A stretch of DNA of 48,194 bases from Enteractinococcus helveticum (GTDB lineage: Bacteria; Actinomycetota; Actinomycetes; Actinomycetales; Micrococcaceae), in contig NZ_DYXC01000125.1 in the NCBI RefSeq assembly GCF_020742345.1, positions 1 through 48,194 on the forward strand, read 5' to 3'. Positions 42,041 to 48,194 of this stretch are shown in pieces; within the stretch, counting starts at the first letter, position 1, and the number at the start of each line of letters is the position of its first letter. A program made the position numbers and the translations under genes. Below the pieces are notes generated by a model. The model had not been told where the DNA came from, ran no database searches, and saw only the letters and a program-made list of their open reading frames with translations.

Positions 42041-43321
42041 TTAGGCGAGGGGCTCCAGTATGGTTTTGCCGCCCATGTATGGTTGCAGGGCTGTTGGTAC
42101 GTTCACGGAGCCGTCTTTATTCTGGTGGTTTTCCAGGATCGCGACCAGCCAGCGGGTGGTGGCCAGGGTGCCATTGAGGGTTGCGGCAATGCGGGTACCG
42201 GCCTTGGCGCCGTCGTCGTTAAACATGCGCTGACGAACATTATGACGCCGGGCCTGGAATGTTGTGCAGTTTGAGGTTGAGGTCAGCTCGCGGTAGGCGT
42301 CTTGGGTTGGAACCCATGCTTCGCAATCAAATTTGCGGGCAGCCGAGGGGCCGAGGTCACCGGCGGCGGTGTCGATGACCCGGTATGGGACCTCGATCTT
42401 GGCGAGCATTTCTTCTTCCCAGGCTAACAGGCGCTCGTGTTCGGCTTCGGCTTCTTCTGGGGTGGTGTAGATGAACATTTCCAGTTTATTGAACTGGTGG
42501 ACACGAATGATGCCGCGGGTGTCTTTACCGGCCGAGCCGGCTTCACGACGGTAGCAGGTTGAGTAGCCGGCGAAGCGTACTGGCCCATCGGACAGGTCCA
42601 GAATTTCATCGGCATAGTAGCCGGCTAAGGCGACCTCGGAGGTCCCCACCAGGTATAGGTCATCTTTTTCGATGCGGTAGATTTCGTCATCGTGTTCGAC
42701 GTTGAATCCTGTGCCGTTCATGATTTCTGGGCGCACCAGGGTCGGTGTGATGATCGGGGTGAACCCGGATTCTACGGCTTGGGCCATGCCCATCTGGGTG
42801 AGTGCCATTTCAAGTTGGGCACCTACACCTTTGAGGAAGTAGAAGCGCGAACCGGAGACTTTGGCCCCGCGTTCCATGTCAATGGCGCCCAGCATTTCGC
42901 CCAGTTCAAGGTGATCGCGGGGTTCGAAATCAAATTCGGGCAACTCCCCTACGGTTTTGAGGACCTCGAAGTTCTCCTCCCCGCCCGATGGGATGCCTTC
43001 GATAATAAGGTTGGGGAATACGTTGTTGAGGTCTTCGACCAGCTGGTTCTTGGCGTCAGCATCGGCCTCGGCAGCTTTGACGTTGGCGGCAAGCTCTTTG
43101 GCTTGGTCCAGCAGGGCTTGTTTTTCTTCGCCTTTGGCAGGGCCAATCTTTTTTGACAGCACTTTCTGCTCGGCACGCAGGTTCTCAAAATTCTGCAGTG
43201 CGGCGCGGCGGGCGGCGTCGGCGTCGATGATCTGATCCACCAGCGATTCGTCGGCTTCACGAGCTCGCTGCGAGGCGCGATACAGTTCAGGGTTTTCGGC
43301 AAGATGCTTTACGTCAATCAC
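42041..43321 (-). CDS. serS: Seryl-tRNA synthetase
   Basis: SerS charges tRNA-Ser. The 426-residue product has the N-terminal two-helix coiled-coil arm (about residues 30-105) that grips the long variable arm of the tRNA, then the class II core with motif 2 (CYRREAGSAGKDTRGIIRVHQF) shortened here to its start CYRREAGSAG, and motif 3 LNGTLATTRWLVAILEN. The GTG start has TAGGCT seven bases upstream, so the mRNA is probably leaderless. It is divergent from the lipid kinase gene with only 44 bp between start codons. Confidence 0.97.
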   Translation of the reverse strand: MIDVKHLAENPELYRASQRAREADESLVDQIIDADAARRAALQNFENLRAEQKVLSKKIGPAKGEEKQALLDQAKELAANVKAAEADADAKNQLVEDLNNVFPNLIIEGIPSGGEENFEVLKTVGELPEFDFEPRDHLELGEMLGAIDMERGAKVSGSRFYFLKGVGAQLEMALTQMGMAQAVESGFTPIITPTLVRPEIMNGTGFNVEHDDEIYRIEKDDLYLVGTSEVALAGYYADEILDLSDGPVRFAGYSTCYRREAGSAGKDTRGIIRVHQFNKLEMFIYTTPEEAEAEHERLLAWEEEMLAKIEVPYRVIDTAAGDLGPSAARKFDCEAWVPTQDAYRELTSTSNCTTFQARRHNVRQRMFNDDGAKAGTRIAATLNGTLATTRWLVAILENHQNKDGSVNVPTALQPYMGGKTILEPLA

Positions 43322-43328
43322 ATGCTTT

Positions 43329-43358
43329 AGCCTACCCGAGCCGAGTGTAACCTACACT
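43329..43358. promoter_or_regulatory. Back-to-back leaderless promoters of serS and the lipid kinase gene
   Basis: On the minus strand TAGGCT (43329-43334) ends seven bases before the serS GTG; on the plus strand TACACT (43353-43358) ends seven bases before the kinase ATG. The whole divergent region is 44 bp, so the two -35 regions must overlap the opposite promoter and may interfere. Confidence 0.6.
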
Positions 43359-43365
43359 GGTTGAC

Positions 43366-44490
43366 ATGACTCCGTTAACGATTGTGCTGCTCGTGGTGGC
43401 CGTGTGCGCCGTCATTGGCACAATCGTGGCCCTGGTGGCCTGGCGAAGGGCCCTGGACCGGGCCAAGCGGGCTGAGACGGTGAACCGGGATCTGTCCGGG
43501 CAGCTGTCCCACGCTTATGAGTTACCCCAGGTGGCGTCGATTTTGGGCGTGCCGAATCGGGTTGCGCTGGTATATAACCCGTCAAAGGCGGCTTCAGATC
43601 AGGTGTTGCCCCTGGTGGTCCAAGCCTGCGGGCTCTTTGGGTTACCGGAGCCAAAGTTTTATGAGACTGACAGCCAGGATTCCGGGTTGTCGGCTGTGCA
43701 ACAGGCCGTGGACGACGGCGCCCAGCTGGTGTTGATTGCCGGCGGTGACGGCACGGTTCGAGCCGCGGCAAAAGTGCTGGTCAGCACGGATGTGCAGATG
43801 GCGATTATTCCTACGGGGACCGGCAATTTATTGGCCCGGAACTTGGATCTGCCGTTTAGTGATGTTCAGGAATGTGTCTATACAGCGTTTAACGGCCAGG
43901 TGCGCCCGATCGATGTTGTCTCCTTGGACATCCTGTATGAGGATGGCGCCCAGGATCATTTGGTGTCCACGGTGATTGCTGGCGCCGGCTTTGACGCTGA
44001 GATTATGCATTCGACGTCGGATCGGCTCAAGGCAGCCGCCGGCTGGCTGGCCTATACCGAGGCCGGGGTTCGTAAGTTGCGCGGCAAACGGCACACGGTG
44101 ACCGTGGTTCCACAAGATGATGAGGCCAAACGATACCGGGTTCGGTCGGCGATGATTGCCAATTGTGGGATTCTGACCGGTGGCATCAATATGGTGCCCG
44201 AAGCTGTTATCGACGACGGACTTTTGGATGTCGCCCTGTTAGATCCGCGCAATCTGGTGGACTGGATTCAGGTAGCTGCAGCAACGCTTGTACCCAAACA
44301 GAAAGCCGCTCGAGTCACAACGTTTCCCACCCGGAAGTGCAAGCTGGTCTTTGACGAACCATTGGTGGCTCAAATTGATGGGGATCCGATCCCCAAAACC
44401 AAACAAATCGTAGCTGAGACTATTCCGCGGTCATTGCAAGTGCGAGTGCCCGTGCCACCACCGACTGACAGTTCACGACAACAGAACTAA
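43366..44490 (+). CDS. Diacylglycerol kinase / lipid kinase family protein
   Basis: The 374-residue product has an N-terminal transmembrane helix (about 4-25), a short basic helix and the DAGK catalytic domain: VYNPSKA near 70 and the nucleotide-binding GGDGT (126-130) followed by TGTGNLLARNL. C-terminal strands include VAQIDGDPI. Family members phosphorylate diacylglycerol or related lipids (DgkB, YegS type); the membrane anchor suits a lipid substrate. TACACT seven bases before the ATG indicates a leaderless mRNA. Confidence 0.9.
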   Translation: MTPLTIVLLVVAVCAVIGTIVALVAWRRALDRAKRAETVNRDLSGQLSHAYELPQVASILGVPNRVALVYNPSKAASDQVLPLVVQACGLFGLPEPKFYETDSQDSGLSAVQQAVDDGAQLVLIAGGDGTVRAAAKVLVSTDVQMAIIPTGTGNLLARNLDLPFSDVQECVYTAFNGQVRPIDVVSLDILYEDGAQDHLVSTVIAGAGFDAEIMHSTSDRLKAAAGWLAYTEAGVRKLRGKRHTVTVVPQDDEAKRYRVRSAMIANCGILTGGINMVPEAVIDDGLLDVALLDPRNLVDWIQVAAATLVPKQKAARVTTFPTRKCKLVFDEPLVAQIDGDPIPKTKQIVAETIPRSLQVRVPVPPPTDSSRQQN

Positions 44491-44517
44491 CGCCAACAGC
44501 ACAGCACCAATCAGTTC

Positions 44518-44547
44518 AGTACCGCTCAGTACAGTACCGCTCAGTAC
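44518..44547. repeat. Perfect 15-bp tandem duplication
   Basis: AGTACCGCTCAGTAC occurs twice without a gap (44518-44532 and 44533-44547), in the 62-bp gap between the convergent lipid kinase and pheA genes. A further partial copy (CAGTTCAGTAC-like) precedes it. Confidence 0.85.
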
Positions 44548-44552
44548 TAATT

Positions 44553-45497
44553 TCATTGGTCACCGGTAGGTGACCAGTCTAGGATGCTGCGCACCCAGGC
44601 CCGGCCGCGCTGATACGCCTCGTCGGTGGTGTATTCCGGAATCACATACGGTACGCCTTCGGCGCGTGGATAGGAACCTAAGAATCGTACGCCCGGGAAC
44701 ATTCGGTACAGTGCGGCCAGTGCGGCAGAAACTCGTTCATCGGCCAGGTGGCCTTCAAGGTCGATTGAGAAGAAGTATTTGCCTAAGTATTCGCCGGTGG
44801 GCCGAGATTCAATACGCGACAGGTTGACCCCGCGGGTAGAGAACTGGTTCATAATTTGGACCAGCGCGCCGGGGCGGTCTTCGGGCAGTGGAACCACCAG
44901 TGAGGTTTTGTCGGATCCGGTGGGTTGGGGTAGCCGCCCGGCCCGGGCTACGACCACAAATCGGGTTACCGCGCCTGCGGTGTCTTCAATGCCCTCGGCC
45001 AGAATCGGCAGGTCCAGTTTCTTGGCCAGGTGCGGGGCACATACTGCGGCGTCATAGGTTGTCGTGTGGTCCAGTAGCCCGTGCGCCCCGGCTGCCGTGG
45101 AGGCGGCTTGCACGTAGGCGGCATTAGGAATATTGGCTTCGGCCCAGATGCGCACTTGCGCCCAGGCGTGGGTGTGGGTGGCAACGCTGTGCAGCTCGGT
45201 GAGTTCTCGCGGCCCGTCGGGGCGACCGACCAGCATGAACGAAATGGGCACGAGCACTTCGCGGATAATGTGCAGTTCATCGCCCGAGGCGATCGCATCA
45301 AGTGTTGCGGTTACGCCGCCTTCCACCGAATTTTCAATCGGGACGACGGCGGCGTCAACCTCGCCGCTGCGGACCTGATTCAACGCGGTAATGACCGAGC
45401 CGAGTGGGACTTGTTGGGCCCCGTCGGCTTCGGGTACCCGGTTCAGGGCGGCTTCGGTGAATGTGCCCTCGGGGCCAAGATACGCAAACGACTTCAT
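44553..45497 (-). CDS. pheA: Prephenate dehydratase
   Basis: PheA converts prephenate to phenylpyruvate for phenylalanine synthesis. The 314-residue product begins KSFAYLGPEGTFTEAAL, contains the catalytic TRFVVVAR segment (near 178-186) and ends in an ACT domain with the phenylalanine-binding ESRPTGEYLGKYFF. There is no chorismate mutase domain. ATG 45497 is used because sequence upstream is not PheA-like; TAAGAT lies eight bases before it, which suggests a leaderless mRNA. The rhodanese gene lies 40 bp upstream on the same strand. Confidence 0.95.
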   Translation of the reverse strand: MKSFAYLGPEGTFTEAALNRVPEADGAQQVPLGSVITALNQVRSGEVDAAVVPIENSVEGGVTATLDAIASGDELHIIREVLVPISFMLVGRPDGPRELTELHSVATHTHAWAQVRIWAEANIPNAAYVQAASTAAGAHGLLDHTTTYDAAVCAPHLAKKLDLPILAEGIEDTAGAVTRFVVVARAGRLPQPTGSDKTSLVVPLPEDRPGALVQIMNQFSTRGVNLSRIESRPTGEYLGKYFFSIDLEGHLADERVSAALAALYRMFPGVRFLGSYPRAEGVPYVIPEYTTDEAYQRGRAWVRSILDWSPTGDQ

Positions 45498-45537
45498 AAC
45501 TGCCCATCTTAGCCACCCGAAAACACCGTGGGTGCTT

Positions 45538-45864
45538 TTAGCGCACGATTGGTTCTGCCCCGGTTTCGGACACCAGCGGTTTGTCGGCTTCCAGCCAGGC
45601 GCCGCACCCACCGGCAACGTTGACGGCCGAGTAACCGTGCATTTCCATGTACGGGGTGGCTCGGGCGGAGCGGCCTCCGGTGCGGCAGATGACGTAATAG
45701 TCGGTATCGGGGTCCAGTTCTTCGATGCGCAAGGGCAGTTGGTCTAAGGGAATATTGATGGCGCCAGGGATGTGGCCGGCGTCGAATTCATATGGATCAC
45801 GCACATCGAGGATGTTGGCGTCGTCGGGCACTTGGTCTACGGTGAGGGTTTCAAAGTCGTTCAT
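45538..45864 (-). CDS. Rhodanese-like domain protein
   Basis: The 108-residue single-domain protein has the rhodanese fold marks NILDVRDPYEFDAGHIPGA and an active-site loop CRTGGRS with the catalytic Cys, so sulfur transfer or a related persulfide chemistry is likely. No signal peptide. ATG 45864 has TACCAT seven bases upstream, so the mRNA is probably leaderless. Start codons of this gene and the divergent amidase gene are 82 bp apart. Confidence 0.9.
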   Translation of the reverse strand: MNDFETLTVDQVPDDANILDVRDPYEFDAGHIPGAINIPLDQLPLRIEELDPDTDYYVICRTGGRSARATPYMEMHGYSAVNVAGGCGAWLEADKPLVSETGAEPIVR

Positions 45865-45946
45865 GGGGCCTATGGTAAACCAGAAAAATGCTTGGCTACC
45901 AGTAAAAGCCACACGATTCGACCCGTTGGCGTATACAGTTGAATCC

Positions 45947-47350
45947 ATGACTGAACATCACGCTTTCGGTTCGCTGTCCGCACGCCAGTTGCGAGATGCG
46001 ATTGCCGCCGGTACCTATACTGCCCGTCAAGTCACCGAATATTATCTTTCCGTGATTCACCAGCGCACCGATCTGGGTGCTTTTATGGCCGTGTATGACG
46101 ACGCCGCGCTGGCTCGTGCAGATGAGCTAGACGAGGCCTATGCGGCCACCGGTGTGGTCGGGCCACTGCACGGGCTGCCACTAGCTTTTAAGGACACGGT
46201 CAACGTGGCCGGGATGGTCACCACATTTGGCTCCAGGTTATTCGCCGATACCGAGCCGCAGCTTGAAGACGATCCTATTTCGTTGAATATGAATACCGCC
46301 GGGGTGGTGCAGGTCGGTAAGACCACACTGCCTGAGTTCGCGCTGTCGTGTCACTCGGATAATGTGATCTCCGAGCCGGCTCGCAATCCACGAAACCCGG
46401 AACTGACCGCGGGTGGTTCTTCCGGTGGGGCTGCTGCCGCAGTTGCGGCTGGGATGTTGCCGGTTGCCCCGGGTACCGATGGTGGCGGGTCGATTCGTAT
46501 TCCTGCTGCCGCCACCGGCATTGTTGGGCTTAAGCCTGGCCGTGGCACAATTCCAACCGATGAGCAGAATGACGGCGTCAAAAACCTGTCGGTTACCGGT
46601 CCGCTGGCTCGCACTGTCGAAGACGCTGCGCTGTTGATGGATGCGCTGGTGGATCCGACCCAGCCCAATGGCCGGTATCTGGCCGCCGCCCAGCAGGGTC
46701 GGGAATCAGCCGGTGACCTGTCAATCGGTTACACCACGGCTTCCCCGTTCCAGCCGGATCTTGAGATTACTTTGTCGCAGTCAGCGGTCCAAGCGTTGAC
46801 CCTTGCGGTGACGCTGCTGAGTAAAGAGGGCTTATCGATTGAGGAAATGAGCTTTTCTTACCGCGGCGGTTACCATAAGAATTTCCAAACGGTCTGGACT
46901 CAAGGTCTAACGCGCATTCCCCTCCCCGAGGGCGCCGAAGACCGGATGGAGGCACTGGCTCAGGACTTTTTGAAACAGGCCCACGAGCGCACCCAAGAAC
47001 AGTATGAGGCCGCAGTTGCTGAATTATCGGATTGGGCTGCTGATACTCGTCGTCAGTTTTCTGCCTATGACGTGGTACTGACCCCGGTGTTGGCATTTAC
47101 CCCGCCGCCGGTCGGAACATTTTCGGCGATGCAAGGCCAAGACGATTATGAATACCAGTGCAAGTTCACCCCATATACTTCGATGATCAACGTGATGGGG
47201 CTACCGGCCATCTCGATTCCGATCAAAGACGATGACAACGGTATGTCGTGGTCTATTCAGGCGGTCGGGCGTGCGGGAACCGAGGGCCAGTTGCTGCGTC
47301 TGGGGGCTCGGCTTGAGGCTCTGGTAGCAGGCGGCAAGCCTGCAGAATAA
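45947..47350 (+). CDS. Amidase (amidase signature family)
   Basis: The 467-residue protein carries the Ser-cisSer-Lys triad of the amidase signature family: Lys82 in LPLAFKDTV, the cis-Ser in GGSSGG (156-161) and the nucleophile Ser182 in GGGSIRIPAA. Such enzymes hydrolyse amides, indoleacetamide or short peptides; the substrate is unknown, and it is not GatA since gatB and gatC are not adjacent. ATG 45947 is chosen because TACAGT lies seven bases before it; the open frame begins at 45725, inside the rhodanese gene, and that upstream part is not protein-like. Confidence 0.92.
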   Translation: MTEHHAFGSLSARQLRDAIAAGTYTARQVTEYYLSVIHQRTDLGAFMAVYDDAALARADELDEAYAATGVVGPLHGLPLAFKDTVNVAGMVTTFGSRLFADTEPQLEDDPISLNMNTAGVVQVGKTTLPEFALSCHSDNVISEPARNPRNPELTAGGSSGGAAAAVAAGMLPVAPGTDGGGSIRIPAAATGIVGLKPGRGTIPTDEQNDGVKNLSVTGPLARTVEDAALLMDALVDPTQPNGRYLAAAQQGRESAGDLSIGYTTASPFQPDLEITLSQSAVQALTLAVTLLSKEGLSIEEMSFSYRGGYHKNFQTVWTQGLTRIPLPEGAEDRMEALAQDFLKQAHERTQEQYEAAVAELSDWAADTRRQFSAYDVVLTPVLAFTPPPVGTFSAMQGQDDYEYQCKFTPYTSMINVMGLPAISIPIKDDDNGMSWSIQAVGRAGTEGQLLRLGARLEALVAGGKPAE

Positions 47351-47422
47351 TACTGCATCTGTCAGCGCAAATTGTGAGCGGGGTTATCGCCATATGCGGT
47401 GGCTGAAACTACAGTTTGGCAT

Positions 47423-47872
47423 ATGAGTGATTCAGCGATTCATCCCCAAACCCAACAGTTCAGTGTCCTTGATGATGGCATGAACTTCCACACCCGTAAA
47501 TGGGTCAAGCCGGAAGATCTTAATGCCAATGGCACCCTATTCGGCGGTGCGCTGCTGCGCTGGATTGACGAAGAAGCCGCGATCTATGCGATCCTGCAGA
47601 TGGGAAACCATCGTGCGGTGACCAAGATGATGTCGGAAATTAACTTCGTAGCCTCCGCCTCGCAAGGCGACATGATCGAAATGGGTCTCAAGGCCACACA
47701 TTTTGGTCGTACCTCGATGACGATGCGCGCCGTCGTCCGCAATATGATTACCCGCAAGGTGATCTTGAGCATTGATAAAATCGTGTTCGTCTCCCTGGGC
47801 GAAGATGGGAAACCACAACCGCACGGGTACACCGACATTTCTTATGATCGCGAACGGCTACCCACCCGGTAG
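47423..47872 (+). CDS. Acyl-CoA thioesterase (hotdog fold, YciA-like)
   Basis: The 149-residue product is a single hotdog domain of the acyl-CoA hydrolase type: NANGTLFGGALLRWIDEEAA with the catalytic Asp/Asn region, then VTKMMSEINFVASASQGDMIEM and the strand MRAVVRNMITRKVILSIDKIVFV. It should hydrolyse medium- or long-chain acyl-CoA in the cytoplasm. ATG 47423 has TACAGT seven bases upstream (leaderless). Its last codons form part of a hairpin (47855-47884). Confidence 0.9.
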   Translation: MSDSAIHPQTQQFSVLDDGMNFHTRKWVKPEDLNANGTLFGGALLRWIDEEAAIYAILQMGNHRAVTKMMSEINFVASASQGDMIEMGLKATHFGRTSMTMRAVVRNMITRKVILSIDKIVFVSLGEDGKPQPHGYTDISYDRERLPTR

Positions 47873-47884
47873 TTTGGGTAGCCG
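47855..47884. terminator. Terminator hairpin enclosing the thioesterase stop codon
   Basis: CGGCTACCCA (47855-47864) pairs perfectly with TGGGTAGCCG (47875-47884); the 10-nt loop contains the TAG stop codon of the thioesterase gene. It lies between two convergent genes and may serve both. Confidence 0.65.
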
Positions 47885-47892
47885 CCCGGCGG

Positions 47893-48194
47893 TTATTCAT
47901 CGAATGCTGAATCGACGTCTAACCAGTCGATGACCCACTGGCCGTCGTCTTCGTCGTAGACCATCTCCACCCACCAGCCGGCAGATTCTCCGCCTTCGAT
48001 GCTGGCATCCTCATTGAGCACGCCATCTTCGTAGAATTGGCTGGCTGGTTCCTGCATTTTGAATAGGACGGCGGTCCAGGCTTCGTCGCTGTCCTCGTCG
48101 AAGTTTTGTTGGACCTCACCAATCTGGATGCTGGTTTCGCCATCTAAGACCGCCCAGGCGCCGTCGGCATAGATTTGTTCCCATTTATAAATCA
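47893..48194 (-). CDS. Hypothetical protein, 5' part outside the window
   Basis: A minus-strand frame stays open from the window edge (48194) to a TAA at 47893-47895, giving the last 100 residues. It reads YKWEQIYADGAWAVLDGET..., is acidic and Trp-rich, contains GWWVEMVYDEDDGQWVIDW and ends DVDSAFDE. The amino-acid pattern is that of a real protein. It could be the C-terminal domain of a secreted or lipoprotein-type hypothetical protein. I do not recognise a family. Confidence 0.65.
   Translation of the reverse strand, partial: IYKWEQIYADGAWAVLDGETSIQIGEVQQNFDEDSDEAWTAVLFKMQEPASQFYEDGVLNEDASIEGGESAGWWVEMVYDEDDGQWVIDWLDVDSAFDE

Noticed and set aside
45505..45540. CACCC/GGGTG hairpin between the rhodanese gene and pheA as a terminator
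   Set aside because: Only five paired bases with a long loop; the pheA promoter lies next to it and no T-run follows on the minus strand.

Overview
The window is chromosomal DNA from an actinobacterium, most likely a Micrococcaceae-type member of the Micrococcales with moderate GC (well below Arthrobacter or Micrococcus by eye; a Yaniella- or Enteractinococcus-like genus would fit, but this is inference). The evidence is the gene order dacB - zinc metalloprotease - tilS - hpt - ftsH - folE - folP - folB - folK - DUF3180 - PH-domain proteins - DUF2520 - panC ... lysS - clpC, the single-domain ArgA acetyltransferase, a DUF222/HNH protein, frequent GTG starts, and many promoters in which a TANNNT -10 box lies 6-8 nt before the start codon (leaderless mRNAs).

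Layout. (1) 1-860: non-coding left edge with eight 21-bp tandem repeats carrying a TCACT/AGTGA palindrome, and a compact promoter - structured RNA - hairpin unit at about 475-640 that looks like an undescribed small RNA gene. (2) 863-5068, minus: pstSCAB phosphate uptake operon with a recognisable PHO box (5189-5206). (3) 5261-12683: FUSC-family membrane protein, radA, an anchored secreted protein, mutY, a shortened MarR-like regulator, argA, a low-molecular-weight tyrosine phosphatase, a fructosamine-kinase-like protein and an alpha/beta hydrolase. (4) 12792-17309, minus: clpC, a small membrane protein and lysS. (5) 17384-23302: LysR regulator with divergent gabT, a PEBP protein, a small membrane protein and an M13 metallopeptidase; this block sits between lysS and panC, where relatives usually keep pantothenate genes. 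(6) 23331-33086, minus: a long, tightly coupled operon ftsH-folE-folP-folB-folK-DUF3180-PH-PH-PH-DUF2520-panC (proteolysis, tetrahydrofolate and pantothenate synthesis). (7) 33284-35095, plus: a DUF222/HNH endonuclease-like gene wedged between ftsH and hpt. (8) 35162-39487, minus: dacB, DUF2342 metalloprotease, tilS, hpt. (9) 39650-48194: ppa, a SatD-like HTH protein, a Cof-type HAD phosphatase, serS, a diacylglycerol/lipid kinase, pheA, a rhodanese, an amidase, an acyl-CoA thioesterase and a 5'-truncated hypothetical gene at the right edge.

Most of the window is housekeeping. The parts that deserve a second look are the candidate small RNA at 512-640, the 21-bp repeat array at its left, the widespread leaderless promoter pattern, the 13-codon upstream reading frame that overlaps the ftsH start, the HNH insertion into the tilS-hpt-ftsH block, and the HAIR-like inverted repeat before clpC. 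No CRISPR array, prophage, tRNA or rRNA gene was found, and no defence or biosynthetic cluster is visible.
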